DNA of 64,000 nucleotides from Altererythrobacter sp. BO-6 (GTDB lineage: Bacteria > Pseudomonadota > Alphaproteobacteria > Sphingomonadales > Sphingomonadaceae): contig NZ_CP049259.1 in NCBI RefSeq assembly GCF_011047315.1, positions 2,461,001-2,525,000 of the forward strand, in the 5' to 3' direction. Below the pieces are notes generated by a model. The model was not told the DNA's origin, ran no database searches, and saw only the letters and a list, made by a program, of their open reading frames with translations. The position numbers and the translations under genes are program-made. Shown piece after piece: positions 16,901 through 25,668 of this stretch (position 1 is its first letter; each line of letters begins with the position of its first letter).

Positions 16901-17343
16901 GCCTCGGAAGACTGGCTGTTGACGCAATGCGCGGCCGTCAAGACGGTACGAGGGTTGATTATCGTGCCCGTACAATTGAAGAAAACTCCGCCCGTCGCAT
17001 TGTTCTGTACGAAAATCTGTACAACGGATGGCAGTGTGTTGTTCACATCGACAGCACCGCCAATGCCGACATCGTCGCGCACGATCAATTCGGCGTCTGG
17101 GTCGACGGGTGATCCGGTAAAGCCGCGCGATGTGCGGACATAGCTGCTGATGTCAAAGCTCAGGTCGGACTGGTTGAAACTGCGCGCGACCATGACCGGC
17201 GCGGCAACGAAGCCGGCAAAGTCCCCCTGCGCCTCCGTTGCGATTTCCCCGGATGCTTCATCTTGTGCGGTGGCAGGTGCCGAAGCGAGCCCCGCAAGAA
17301 GTGCGAACGCGCCAGCCGAAAGCAGCAAATTCTTCTTGATCAT
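13963..17343 (-). CDS. Autotransporter serine protease (S1 trypsin-like passenger, type V secretion)
   Basis: 1126 residues. A signal peptide (about 1-26, ending ASAPATA), a chymotrypsin-fold passenger with triad His139 (LTAAHC), Asp211 (WADVAF) and Ser357 (PGDSGSP), then a long Gly/Asn-rich beta-helix-like spacer (about 420-700) and a C-terminal autotransporter barrel (about 860-1126) ending in NWKF with terminal Phe. The barrel inserts in the outer membrane and exposes or releases the protease. Most S1 autotransporters in proteobacteria use subtilisin (S8) or SPATE passengers; this one has a plain S1 TAAHC/GDSGSP core. GGGGA precedes the ATG by 7 bases. The 190 bp upstream (17344-17533) carry its promoter and no other gene that I see. 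Confidence 0.92.
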   Translation of the reverse strand: MIKKNLLLSAGAFALLAGLASAPATAQDEASGEIATEAQGDFAGFVAAPVMVARSFNQSDLSFDISSYVRTSRGFTGSPVDPDAELIVRDDVGIGGAVDVNNTLPSVVQIFVQNNATGGVFFNCTGTIINPRTVLTAAHCVNSQSSEAYGLPGVAASTMLISTGVNSATRLFNYLGTGNGYAAGGVASSTDVVIHPSSNIGDGGLDFPWADVAFIALDAPVTDVPAMPLLLTPLDQLTHVIQVGYGTNGTGDTGGTNAGNRFLRRVGENMLDMIGSNADYIDGVFSAFNPSSQTLGVETQVLYWTDFDDPTRTPADTAGCTFTGTNISCTTLDAVKAIDWFGGDALPQEAGTAPGDSGSPIIVDQLYDFPVIAGVLSGGYDFFRINNRYGDVSFYNPLFPFFQFITQNTPYKYVSAKSGNGNWSDPNHWTQDLDPGFFIDDGNGNLVNGIPGGTERGVYETGPKLGSVLGDDVSDNPADPSFVLPPEGTPNFGGNLPASSVLLGPGSTGFVPNNTDGTPGVSFANPAQYFDVLLLNPGTTSVDMDVEIDRLTIDGAQTGFDLLQGYTLTSLIGVEQYRGSANVDGTLVAGNVLQFGGTFGGNGTVATPNFFNVAGAVLPGGNNAVGQLTIDGNYIQSSGGVLAIDIRNNKGTLESDLLSVTGAAILDGALFVFPTARGKLSYGTQFIVLEAGLVDGQFAEVLTQSNSPVLYFEQVVSPTSIAIEVKANSIQGLVGNNSNLASLGATLDALRFGGRYTDFSRLFGVVDGAGFDQFGATLFGLTPTSGFMQTETATNFARRFSGHIAQRTLALRGAGQAAAGFSSFGSASFAQAGDAPAETGKLGFFGSVSGSFLDSAEDRNSGARALQDLAYSEAGELTLGADLKVSDNVTVGMAVSNIRDSASSLGNGQPSSSQSLATAAYAAVGFGQGFADLYVGFADQRYGLERGAQGLLEDEFRSAAGLADGQQTMAGARVGYAFAPAKGVTIGPVASLDYVRSELEGYRETEAGDFSLAIHDRTYTSIGAKLGLIGALDVKMGQTSKLSLFGSVAYARELGDRVDTVTANFLGAEDLPFAISRQLAEDWVAVNAGAQLQLSDHVTTQFSLSSDLGRDELSNHQGRATLNWKF

Positions 17344-17533
17344 TCTCAGTCCCCTTCTCTTGCGCGCCGATCCGGGTCGCAGCGCCCGGCACGTGCGAGA
17401 GGGTGAAGGGCGCGAGAATCGGTGCGATTAAGATGGGATGAACGTCCGGATTCTCGGAAGCGAGGTCAATCCATATTCGCTAGGAAATTCAAATAATTTT
17501 GTTGGCTAACGCACGGCAGAAGGGTTTTGCGTC

Positions 17534-18347
17534 TCAATTCGGGACAAGCTCTTTGCGCTTGATCTTGACCCGGTCCTCTTTCTGGACCGCCTGAATGGTT
17601 CGCCGTGTGCTGCCTTCAAGTACGAGTGCAGTCAGCACGCCGGTGCGGGAATGCGCCGGTATCGATACCGATACGGTGCTGGGCGGCTTCGACCTCGTCG
17701 AAAATGGTATGGCCGTGGACGACGACTTTGGGGAGCGGGCCCTTGTGCCGCAGGAAGCGTTCGCGGATCCACAAGAGGTCGCTGCGGCGCTGCTGGTCCA
17801 GCGGCACGTTCGGGTCGATCCCCGCGTGGACGAAGACATAATCGCCCGCAACGATCATGTTTTCAAATCCCGACACGAAGTCGCGGTCCTTTTGCGGCAC
17901 CAACTGCGGTAGCCGCTCGAACAATTCGTCAAGCGTCAGCTTGCGATATTCCTTTCGCGGCAGGCCATAGCTCAGGATGGTTTCGCGGCCGCCGTGCTTG
18001 AGGAAATGCCGCAAGACTTCCGCATCCTGGAAGGATTCGAGGAACATTTCCTCGTGATTGCCGGCCAGGATCCTGACCGTGCGCCGCTTGCGCCACTTGC
18101 GAGCGGACTTGATCACACCAGCGCTGTCGGGGCCGCGATCGATCAGGTCACCGAGCAGGACGACATGCGATTCCACCTCGGGGCTGGCGGCGATGTCTTC
18201 CTCAATCGCTTCGATCAGGGCGTCGAAAAGGTCCATGCGACCATGGATGTCGCCCACGACATAATAGCGCTCGCCCGGCGGGACGCAGGGCAAGTCGGCG
18301 CGTTCGGCGCTGCGGCGGAACAGACTGTTGAGGCGGGCGAGTATCAT
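17534..18347 (-). pseudogene. Serine/threonine-type metallophosphoesterase, interrupted by a +1 frameshift
   Basis: About 270 residues when repaired. Calcineurin-like motifs are all in the intact part: VVGDIHGRMDLF (DxH), LLGDLIDRGPDS (GDxxDRG), LAGNHEEMFL (GNHE) and VHAG, VVHGHT. The frame ends artificially as GIDTGAFPHRRADCTRT (stop at 17616). Removing one G of the plus-strand GGG at 17647-17649 gives GIDTGAFRTGVLTALVLEG and continues to 17534. It belongs to the PrpA/PrpE-like phosphoprotein phosphatases. Divergent from the TorF-type porin gene; the 264-bp spacer (18348-18611) holds both promoters and nothing else that I recognise. Confidence 0.83.
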
Positions 18348-18611
18348 GGTTTTGGGGCAGCTTGTGCTTTCCAGCCCTTAGGCCAGCGCGGCCGCAACGG
18401 CAACCGGCACCGCAGGCCGTGGTGTTGGCCACAGTGACTGGTGCCAAAAATCAACACTCCCGCAGCTTTGGGAAAATTGGCGCAATTTCCCTTGTGCATT
18501 GCAGCGAAAACATGCACGAATATTGCGTTTCCGGCAGAGATCGCCCGTTTGAAGAGGCGGCCGTCGGATACGCAGGTGGGACGAAGCAACAACACAACAA
18601 AGGAAGTTGTC

Positions 18612-19473
18612 ATGCTCACGTCCATTCGCGGCCTCGCTGCCGCAAGTATTGCTACCGGGCTCGCTCTCTCCGCGGCACCGGCATTCGCCGAAGATTCGGC
18701 AATTCCCGCTGATTTCGATCTCGCTGCCGTTGCAGCGGCCAAGGATGTCACCATCGACGTCGCTGATCTTGGTGTGGCTACCGAGCCAGTCGGTGAGAAA
18801 GTCAGCATGATCGGTGCAACGAGCACGATCGAAGTTTTCGGCCAATGTGGCGCTGGCCAGCGAATATCGCTTCCGCGGCATTGACCTTTCGGGCGGCGAT
18901 ATTGCTGTTCAGGGCGGATTCGATATCAACCACAGCTCCGGCCTCTATGTCGGTGTTTGGGGTTCCAATCTCGATGACGACACCGTCGGCTATGGCGACA
19001 TGGAACTCGATATCTATGCCGGCTTCAGCGGCGAGTTCAGCGAAGGGCTGAGCTTCGACATTGGCGGTATCGCTTATCTCTACCCAGATGCGGGCGCAGG
19101 CAATTTCGACTATTTCGAAGTCTATGGCTCGGTCGGCTTCGCAATCGGCCCGGCAGAATCGACCATCGGCGTTGCTTACGCCCCCGATCAGGACTCGCTG
19201 GGCGGCACCGACAATTTCTACATCTACTATGACTGGTCGCTTGGTATCCCAGAAACGCCGCTGACACTGACGGCGCACCTTGGCTACACCGACGGGTTCC
19301 TGACCTTCACCAATGACGGCAAGGCGTTCGACTGGTCGATTGGCCTTGAAGCGGCCGTGTATGGCCCGTTCAGCGCCAGCGTTGCCTATGTCGGCGCGGA
19401 AGACGATATCCTGCCCGGCAATTATGACTTTGCTGACGATGCAATCGTGTTCACACTGAGCGCAAGCTTCTGA
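18612..19473 (+). pseudogene. TorF-family putative porin (Gcw_chp), interrupted by a +1 frameshift
   Basis: A signal peptide (MLTSIRGLAAASIATGLALS..APAFAED) is followed by an outer-membrane barrel with the family signature VALASEYRFRGIDLSGGD and alternating beta strands rich in Gly/Tyr, ending in LSASF (terminal Phe). Frame 3 carries the N-terminus to about 18838, then the frame changes. With TTT instead of TTTT at 18835-18838 the protein reads IEVSANVALASEYRFRG without a break, about 286 residues. The AAAGGAAG ribosome site lies just upstream of ATG 18612. TIGR02001/PF09694 proteins are outer-membrane proteins of unknown substrate. Confidence 0.85.
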
Positions 19474-19502
19474 TCACCAGCCAGCAATTGAAATGCAGGG
19501 AC

Positions 19503-19535
19503 GGGGCGCTGGCCAAACGGCCGGCGCCCCTTTTT
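19503..19535. terminator. Terminator between porin and SIMPL genes
   Basis: GGGGCGCTGGCC (19503-19514) pairs with GGCCGGCGCCCC (19519-19530) around AAAC, then TTTTT. One mismatch in 12 pairs. It lies between two convergent genes. Confidence 0.85.
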
Positions 19536-19545
19536 GCTGCCGCCT

Positions 19546-20304
19546 TCAATCCAGCGCAAAATTGACCGTCGTGACGACCCGAACCTTCTTATAGGGGGTA
19601 TCGCTCACACCCCAGCCGCCGCTATCGCCATCGCGCGCTTCGATCGAGAAATAGCCCTGGGTCGCGTCCTTGATTTCGCCGACGCCCGCGCCACTGTCCT
19701 TTGCGAATTGCTCTGCCGCCGCGCGGGCATCGCGGGTTGCCTCGGCCACCATATCGGGCTTGATGTCATTGAGCCTCGTAAAGCTATAGGACATCGCCGA
19801 ACCTTCCTCTAGGAACACGCCGCGACCGACGAGGTCGAACTGCTGGGCGACAGCTTTTTGCGCCCGCTCAATGTCATTGCTCCGCAAGGCCATGCGCTGG
19901 CGCACCGTGTATTGGGTGATTCCGTCGTTCGTGAAGCTCAATACGTTTGCGCCGGTTGGCTGCAGCGCGTCCTTTGGGAAGCCCAGCGAGCCAAAGAAGT
20001 CTTCGATCGCCTTGGTGTCGCTGCGCATCTTCGCTTGCGCTTCAGCCAGGCTGGTCGAGGTCGCCGAATAGGAGATGGTCCATGTTGCCAGATCGGCCAC
20101 AACGTCGCGCTCTGCCAGGCCGCGCACTGTCACGGCTCGGTCGGCGTCCTTCGCTCGCAGCAGCCCATTGCCCAGCAGGTATCCGCCGCTGGTAAGGCCG
20201 AAGGCAGCGATCAGGGCGGTGCCGAACCAGCGCATCGTTGCCGGGTCGCGCAAGAATTCTTTGCCATTATGATGGCTTGCGGGTTGCGCGGCTGGCTGGT
20301 TCAT
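19546..20304 (-). CDS. SIMPL (DUF541) domain protein
   Basis: 252 residues. A short cytosolic N-terminus, one transmembrane helix (about 25-45, WFGTALIAAFGLTSGGYLLG), then a periplasmic SIMPL domain (about 50-250) with RAVTVRGLAERDVVADLATW and the C-terminal KKVRVVTTVNFALD. SIMPL proteins form oligomeric rings in some bacteria; no enzymatic role is known for this type. ATG 20304 (MNQPAAQPASHH) is chosen, as the upstream open frame is antisense to gloA. Divergent from the glyoxalase gene with 81 bp between. Confidence 0.85.
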   Translation of the reverse strand: MNQPAAQPASHHNGKEFLRDPATMRWFGTALIAAFGLTSGGYLLGNGLLRAKDADRAVTVRGLAERDVVADLATWTISYSATSTSLAEAQAKMRSDTKAIEDFFGSLGFPKDALQPTGANVLSFTNDGITQYTVRQRMALRSNDIERAQKAVAQQFDLVGRGVFLEEGSAMSYSFTRLNDIKPDMVAEATRDARAAAEQFAKDSGAGVGEIKDATQGYFSIEARDGDSGGWGVSDTPYKKVRVVTTVNFALD

Positions 20305-20385
20305 CGCATCTTCCTTTCCTGTTGGGTGATGCGACGAAATGTGCATTACTGTCGATGAACCGTTTTTGAATGGAAGGGCCGCCTT

Positions 20386-20823
20386 ATGGTCAAATATCTC
20401 CATAGCATGATCCGGGTGAGCGATCCCGACGCCACTGTGGCGTTCTTCAAGCTGATCGGGCTTGAGGAAGTCCGGCGCTTCGATGTCGAGGCTGGTCGCT
20501 TTACGTTGATCTTCCTCGCAGCACCGGGGCAGGAGGGTGTCGCCGAAGTAGAGCTGACTTATAACTGGCCGCCTGCTGACGGCAGCCCGGGAGAAGAATA
20601 TACCGGCGGGCGCAACTTCGGGCACCTCGCCTATCGGGTCGAAAACATCTACGAGACTTGCCAGCGGCTGATGAATGCCGGGCATATCATCCACCGCCCG
20701 CCGCGCGACGGGCACATGGCCTTCGTCAAATCGCCAGACGGGATATCGGTGGAATTGCTGCAGGAACGCCACCTGCCGCCGCAGGAACCCTGGGCCAGCA
20801 TGGAAAATAGCGGCAGCTGGTAA
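20386..20823 (+). CDS. gloA: Lactoylglutathione lyase-like VOC protein (glyoxalase I)
   Basis: 145 residues forming one VOC module pair: MVKYLHSMIRVSDPDATVAFF at the start, ELTYNWPPADGSPGEEYTGGRNFGHLAY in the middle and FVKSPDGISVELLQ at the end. The metal-site His/Glu positions of glyoxalase I are present (HSMIRV, ELTYN, GHLAY, ELLQ). It would isomerise the hemithioacetal of methylglyoxal and glutathione to S-lactoylglutathione in the cytosol. The stop is 6 bp from the convergent nhaA stop. Confidence 0.88.
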   Translation: MVKYLHSMIRVSDPDATVAFFKLIGLEEVRRFDVEAGRFTLIFLAAPGQEGVAEVELTYNWPPADGSPGEEYTGGRNFGHLAYRVENIYETCQRLMNAGHIIHRPPRDGHMAFVKSPDGISVELLQERHLPPQEPWASMENSGSW

Positions 20824-20829
20824 GCCGGT

Positions 20830-22053
20830 TCAGGCTTCGCTGGGCTGGTTGCCCTGGTCGTCGCAATCCTCTTCAGGGTGCGTCGTCGTTAGCCGCAGCA
20901 CGATATAGCCGAGGATCGCCGAAATGGCTGAGCCGGTGAGGATGCCGATCTTGGCTTCGTCCACCAGCAGCGGATTGCCGGGGAAGGCGAGCCCGCCGAT
21001 GAACAGCGACATGGTAAAGCCGATGCCGCACAGCACGGACACGCCGTAGATCTCCATCCATGTGGCATGATCGGGCTTTTGCGCGAAACCAGTCTTCACT
21101 GCGATCCACACTGCACTGAAAATACCGACCTGCTTGCCGACCACCAGGCCTGCCGCAATCGCATAGGGCAGCGGATCCAGAAGCGCCTCGATTCCCAGGC
21201 CCTGCAGTGAAACCCCGGCATTAGCGAAGCCGAAAACCGGAACGACCAGATAGGCGCTCCACGGGGCGAGGCTGTGTTCCAGCTTCTCGAGCATCGAATT
21301 GCCATCACGCCGCTGCATCGGGATGGTCAGCGCCGCCACCACGCCGGCAATTGTGGCATGCACGCCGGTATTGAGCACGCAATACCACAAGACCACTGCC
21401 ATCAGGAGGTAAGGCCATAGAACGCTGACGCGCATCTTGTTGAGGCCCACCATCAGGCCCACCACCACCACCGATGCCACCAGCCACACCAGCTTGATCG
21501 TCGGGGTATAGAACAGCGCAATCACCATGACCGCGCCGATGTCGTCGACGATGGCCACCGTCAGCAGGAACAGCCGCAACGAAGCCGGCACACGGTTGCC
21601 CAACAGGCCAAGGACGCCCATCGCAAAGGCGATATCGGTGGCGGCCGGGATCGCCCAGCCGCTGGTATATTGTCCGCCGCCCGAAACCAGCATGTAGACC
21701 GCGGCCGGAGCGAACATGCCAGCTGCGGCAGCCAGCACGGGCAGGCGGCGTTTCATCGGATCGGCCAATTGCCCGCTGATCAGCTCGCGCTTTACCTCAA
21801 GGCCCACCACGAAGAAGAAGATCGCCATCAAGCCATCGTTGATCCACAGGTGCAAATCGTCGAGCTTGGCGATCGGGGTCCAGGCCAGGTCACCATAGAA
21901 CAGCTGGCGATACTCCCCTGCCAGCGGCGAATTGGCTGCCAGCATAGCCGCAGCGGCCACCAGTATCAGCAGGACACCAGCCGAAGCATCGCTGACAAAC
22001 AGGGCACGCACGGGCGCGAAGATCGATCGAAGCGGTGAGTTCTGATTGGCCAT
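20830..22053 (-). CDS. nhaA: Na+/H+ antiporter NhaA
   Basis: 407 residues, twelve hydrophobic segments. The helix IV signature ATDIAFAMGVLGLLG and the helix V aspartate pair IVDDIGAVMVIALFY, which bind Na+/H+, are intact. NhaA exports Na+ in exchange for protons at alkaline pH. ATG 22053 (MANQNSPLRSIF) is the normal start; the longer open frame to 22395 is antisense to the glycosyltransferase. The C-terminal tail HPEEDCDDQGN is acidic. Confidence 0.96.
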   Translation of the reverse strand: MANQNSPLRSIFAPVRALFVSDASAGVLLILVAAAAMLAANSPLAGEYRQLFYGDLAWTPIAKLDDLHLWINDGLMAIFFFVVGLEVKRELISGQLADPMKRRLPVLAAAAGMFAPAAVYMLVSGGGQYTSGWAIPAATDIAFAMGVLGLLGNRVPASLRLFLLTVAIVDDIGAVMVIALFYTPTIKLVWLVASVVVVGLMVGLNKMRVSVLWPYLLMAVVLWYCVLNTGVHATIAGVVAALTIPMQRRDGNSMLEKLEHSLAPWSAYLVVPVFGFANAGVSLQGLGIEALLDPLPYAIAAGLVVGKQVGIFSAVWIAVKTGFAQKPDHATWMEIYGVSVLCGIGFTMSLFIGGLAFPGNPLLVDEAKIGILTGSAISAILGYIVLRLTTTHPEEDCDDQGNQPSEA

Positions 22054-22141
22054 GACAGGGCAGCGCTCTCTCGGATTTTCTTCGCCGTTGCAAGGGGTGA
22101 TTGTTCGCGTTAGTCTGCAAGTCCAAGGGTTGGGGGTCGCC

Positions 22142-23575
22142 TTGCCAATACTGGACATTACACCGTGGCAACTGCTGGTTCTTTTCCAGCATGAAATGTT
22201 GCTGTTCGCCGGGATTTTCTTTTTACTTGGGGCAATCGACGATTTTGCGGTGGATTTGGTGTGGCTATGGCTCAAGCTAACCGGGCGCGCCCGGTCTAAG
22301 CGGGTTGACGGAGCACAACTTGCGACTGCCGAGCTGGCTGGCTCTGCAGCGATCTTCGTGCCGACCTGGCACGAAGCCGGTGTGATTCGCGACACGATCG
22401 CACATGCGCTCGGCGCCTGGCCGCAGGATAATCTGCGGCTTTATGTCGGCTGTTACCGCAATGACGCGGAAACGATCGCCGCAGTCATGTCCGCCGCGCC
22501 GGGCGATCCGCGTTTGCGGCTCGTGATCCACGACCGCCCCGGCCCGAGTACCAAGGCGGATTGCCTCAACCGGCTCTATCGCGCACTGCTCGAGGATGAA
22601 GCGCGCACCGGCTGCATGGCGCGCATGGTGGTGTTTCACGATGCCGAGGACATGGTCGATCCGGCCGCGCTCAAGCTGCTGGATGAGGCAATCGGCAGTG
22701 CCGAATTCGTCCAGCTGCCGGTACTGCCATTGCCACAGGCGAACAGTCGCTGGCTTGGCAGCCATTACTGCGAAGAATTTGCCGAGGCGCATGCCAAGGG
22801 CCTGGTGGTGCGCGATGCATTGGGGGCGGCCATCCCGTCGGCAGGGGTCGGCTGCGCCGCCAGCCGCGCGGCGGTGGCACGACTGGCCGAAGCGCGCGGC
22901 GGCGATGCGCCGTTCGAAGCCGAATCCCTGACCGAAGATTACGAGATGGGCCTGCGCATTGCCGAGCAGGGCGGGCGCTGCCGCTTCCTTCGCAAACGCC
23001 ACCTCAATGGCGAGCTTATCGCAACGCGTGCCTATTTTCCCGCCCGGCTTGACCATGTCGTGCGGCAAAAGACCCGCTGGATCCACGGGATCGCATTCCA
23101 GGGCTGGGACAGGCTGGGCTGGAACGCCTCGAGTGGGAAAATCCATCTGGCAGAGCAGTGGATGCGGATGCGCGACCGGCGCGGCCCGCTTACCGCGCTG
23201 GTGCTTTTCACCGGCTACCTGTTGCTGGTGCTTTCGGCGCTTGCGGGCCTTGCGGCGGCCATTGGCCGGGCGCCGACAATCGAGCTGACGACCGGTATCA
23301 AGCTGTTGCTGGCCGCCAATTTTGCCGCCTTTGTCTGGCGGGCGGGCTGGCGGTTCGGCTTTACGGCGCGCGAGTTCGGGCTTGCCGAAGGATTTCGCGC
23401 CGTCCTGCGCATCCCCATCACCAACATCATTGCCATCATGGCTGGTCGGCGCGCTCTCGCAGCCTATGTTCGCTCGCTCGCCGGGCAAGACGTCGTGTGG
23501 GACAAGACTCCGCATTTCGACCATCCCAGCCGATCCTCGCCTGCCATGGCTCCATTGGCCAAAGCGACGGCATGA
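22142..23575 (+). CDS. NfrB-like inner-membrane glycosyltransferase
   Basis: 477 residues from the TTG at 22142, chosen because GGGGG lies 5-9 bases upstream and it gives the short N-terminus typical of the family; GTG 22097 is an alternative. An N-terminal membrane helix (MLLFAGIFFLLGAIDDFAVDLVW) precedes a GT2-type domain with FVPTWHEAG, the DxD-like HDAEDMVDP, TEDYEMGLRI and the QxxRW-type RQKTRWIHG, followed by several membrane helices. This is the layout of NfrB (phage N4 adsorption protein B), an inner-membrane glycosyltransferase that makes a surface glycan with outer-membrane NfrA. I see no C-terminal MshEN-type c-di-GMP domain. Its stop overlaps the next gene (ATGA). Confidence 0.85.
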   Translation: MPILDITPWQLLVLFQHEMLLFAGIFFLLGAIDDFAVDLVWLWLKLTGRARSKRVDGAQLATAELAGSAAIFVPTWHEAGVIRDTIAHALGAWPQDNLRLYVGCYRNDAETIAAVMSAAPGDPRLRLVIHDRPGPSTKADCLNRLYRALLEDEARTGCMARMVVFHDAEDMVDPAALKLLDEAIGSAEFVQLPVLPLPQANSRWLGSHYCEEFAEAHAKGLVVRDALGAAIPSAGVGCAASRAAVARLAEARGGDAPFEAESLTEDYEMGLRIAEQGGRCRFLRKRHLNGELIATRAYFPARLDHVVRQKTRWIHGIAFQGWDRLGWNASSGKIHLAEQWMRMRDRRGPLTALVLFTGYLLLVLSALAGLAAAIGRAPTIELTTGIKLLLAANFAAFVWRAGWRFGFTAREFGLAEGFRAVLRIPITNIIAIMAGRRALAAYVRSLAGQDVVWDKTPHFDHPSRSSPAMAPLAKATA

Positions 23576-24699
23576 GCGGCTGGCAGACTTCTTCGAGACG
23601 GCGTGGTCAGCCACTGGTGATGCTGGCCGTTCTGCTCTCGATCTGGACCGGCGCGCGTGTTTTCATGTGGGAGGCGCCGTGGCCACGGATTGACGAGCTG
23701 GTCACACGCGCGGTGCCCACGATGGCGGTCGATGCAGATCAGGAACGTCCGCAGATCACCGCCGTGCCTCCCAGTTTGCCTCAGCGATCCGATCAGCCAG
23801 TCAGCATCGAGATTCCGGTTGCGGCAGTGAATCCCGGCAACGCAGCACCGCCACTCGTTTGGCAGCAGCCTGCCGCGCCGCCTCTCCAGGACGCAGTCCA
23901 TACGGCGGGAGGACACCAGCTGTTGTGGATGGCAGCGATGTCGCATTTGCCGGTGCCTCGAGCCTTGGGGCAGCAACTGGCTCAGGTCGACCCTCGATCG
24001 CCGGTAAGTGGTACACGAGTGCCCGCGCGCGATCTCCCGCGGGTTGATCGCTGGTCGCTTGATGGTTGGTTGCTCTGGCGAGAGAAATCCGGCCGTGCAT
24101 TGGCCGCACCCGGTCGCTCCCCGACTTATGGCGCAAGCCAGGCCGGGGCGGTGCTGCGGTATCGGCTGTCGCCCGGCAGCGGCAACGAGCCGCAGGCCTA
24201 CACCCGCGCCTACCGGGCTCTGATTGATGGTGGCGAAAGCGAGCTGGCCGCCGGGCTCTCGGCGCGCCCGCTTCCGCGCGTGCCACTGCGTGCCCATGCC
24301 GAAGTGCGGGTAACGCAGTTCAGCAATTCAACCGAGCTGCGCCCTTCGGCCTTCGTCACAACCGAACTGCCGGTGGCGCGCTTGCCATTGGGTCTTCGCG
24401 CAGAGGGCTATGCCCAGGCTGGTTATGTCGGTGGTAAGGCGGCCACCGCTTTTGCCGATGGGCAGTTGCATGTCATGCGCAGCCTGGAAGAATTTGACCT
24501 TGGGCAGCTGAGCCTTGGTGCGGCGGCTTGGGGCGGAGCACAAAAAGGGGCGGAGCGGCTCGATGTGGGGCCAAGCGCGCGCCTGGATCTGGCGATAGGC
24601 AAGGCGTCGGCGCGACTTTCGCTTGATTACCGCGAACGCGTGGCGGGCGATGCGGAGCCCCCTTCGGGCGTAGCTCTGACGCTTTCGACACGGTTTTAG
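23572..24699 (+). CDS. Putative NfrA-C-like outer-membrane partner of the glycosyltransferase
   Basis: 375 residues. An uncleaved signal-anchor-like helix (about 15-32, MLAVLLSIWTGARVFMW), a low-complexity Pro/Gln/Ala linker (about 45-150), then a beta-rich C-terminal domain (about 170-375) with YGASQAGAVLRYRLSPG and a terminal Phe (ALTLSTRF), as in outer-membrane barrels. The domain resembles the C-terminal part of NfrA, but the TPR half of NfrA is absent. Start ATG overlaps the glycosyltransferase stop, so the two are translationally coupled and probably work together in making or exporting a glycan. The NfrA link is an inference from context and pattern. Confidence 0.62.
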   Translation: MSGWQTSSRRRGQPLVMLAVLLSIWTGARVFMWEAPWPRIDELVTRAVPTMAVDADQERPQITAVPPSLPQRSDQPVSIEIPVAAVNPGNAAPPLVWQQPAAPPLQDAVHTAGGHQLLWMAAMSHLPVPRALGQQLAQVDPRSPVSGTRVPARDLPRVDRWSLDGWLLWREKSGRALAAPGRSPTYGASQAGAVLRYRLSPGSGNEPQAYTRAYRALIDGGESELAAGLSARPLPRVPLRAHAEVRVTQFSNSTELRPSAFVTTELPVARLPLGLRAEGYAQAGYVGGKAATAFADGQLHVMRSLEEFDLGQLSLGAAAWGGAQKGAERLDVGPSARLDLAIGKASARLSLDYRERVAGDAEPPSGVALTLSTRF

Positions 24700-24756
24700 C
24701 CAGCTAGCCGCGCGGTGCGGCTTTAAACCGCAACAGCGCTGGGCTAGGCGTCAGGG

Positions 24757-25668
24757 ATGGACGTCTACCTGCCCATTGCGAATCTCTCGGTGAACGGTCT
24801 GCTGATCGTTGCCCTGGGCGGGCTGACCGGCATCCTGTCCGGCCTGTTCGGCGTGGGCGGCGGGTTCCTCACCACCCCCTTGCTGATCTTTTACGGTATC
24901 CCGCCCACAGTGGCGGCTGCCTCGGCGGCGACACAGGTGACCGGCGCGAGCGTGTCGGGCGTACTGGCGCACAACCGCCGCGGCGGGGTTGATTACCGCC
25001 TCGGTGCTGTCGCGGTCGGCGGCGGCATTTTCGGGGCCTTGATTGGCGCGCTGCTGTTCCGCTTTTTCCAGTCGATCGGCCAGATCGATGTGATCATCAA
25101 CGTGCTCTATGTCATCATGCTGGGGGCGATTGGTACGCTGATGATGCAGGAGGCGCTCAGCGTATTGCGCCCGCGTGAAGGGAAGGGGCCACAAGTGCGC
25201 AAGCGCCGCCACCATCCGCTGGTAGCGGCCTTGCCGATGCGCTGGCGCTTTTATCGCTCGGGCCTCTACATCTCGCCGCTTGCGCCGTTCATCATGGGCC
25301 TGCTGGTCGGTATCCTGACCATGCTGATGGGCGTGGGCGGCGGGTTCATCCTGGTGCCCGCGATGCTCTATATCCTGGGCATGAGCGGCAATGTCGTCGT
25401 CGGCACCTCGCTGTTCCAGATCCTGTTCGTGACCATGGCCACCACCATGGTGCACGCGCTCACCACCAAGGCAGTGGACATCGTACTCGCCGGGCTGCTC
25501 TTGCTGGGTTCGGTGATGGGCGCGCAATTCGGCACGCAGATCGCCATGAAGGCGCGGCCGGAAATCCTGCGGCTGGTGCTGGCGGCCATCGTACTCGCTG
25601 TCGCGGCACGGATGCTGTTCGGGCTGGGGATCCGCCCTGACGAGATATATACGGTGGCGCCGCTATGA
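24757..25668 (+). CDS. TauE/SafE (TSUP) family anion exporter
   Basis: 303 residues, about eight membrane helices in two similar halves, each opening with GGLTGILSGLFGVGGGFLTT or GILTMLMGVGGGFILVP, the TSUP repeat. Members move sulfite, sulfonates or other organosulfur anions. The ATG at 24757 follows GGCGTCAGGG. Its stop overlaps the next ATG (ATGA), and pairing with a TIGR02186 protein is common in alphaproteobacteria. Confidence 0.9.
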   Translation: MDVYLPIANLSVNGLLIVALGGLTGILSGLFGVGGGFLTTPLLIFYGIPPTVAAASAATQVTGASVSGVLAHNRRGGVDYRLGAVAVGGGIFGALIGALLFRFFQSIGQIDVIINVLYVIMLGAIGTLMMQEALSVLRPREGKGPQVRKRRHHPLVAALPMRWRFYRSGLYISPLAPFIMGLLVGILTMLMGVGGGFILVPAMLYILGMSGNVVVGTSLFQILFVTMATTMVHALTTKAVDIVLAGLLLLGSVMGAQFGTQIAMKARPEILRLVLAAIVLAVAARMLFGLGIRPDEIYTVAPL

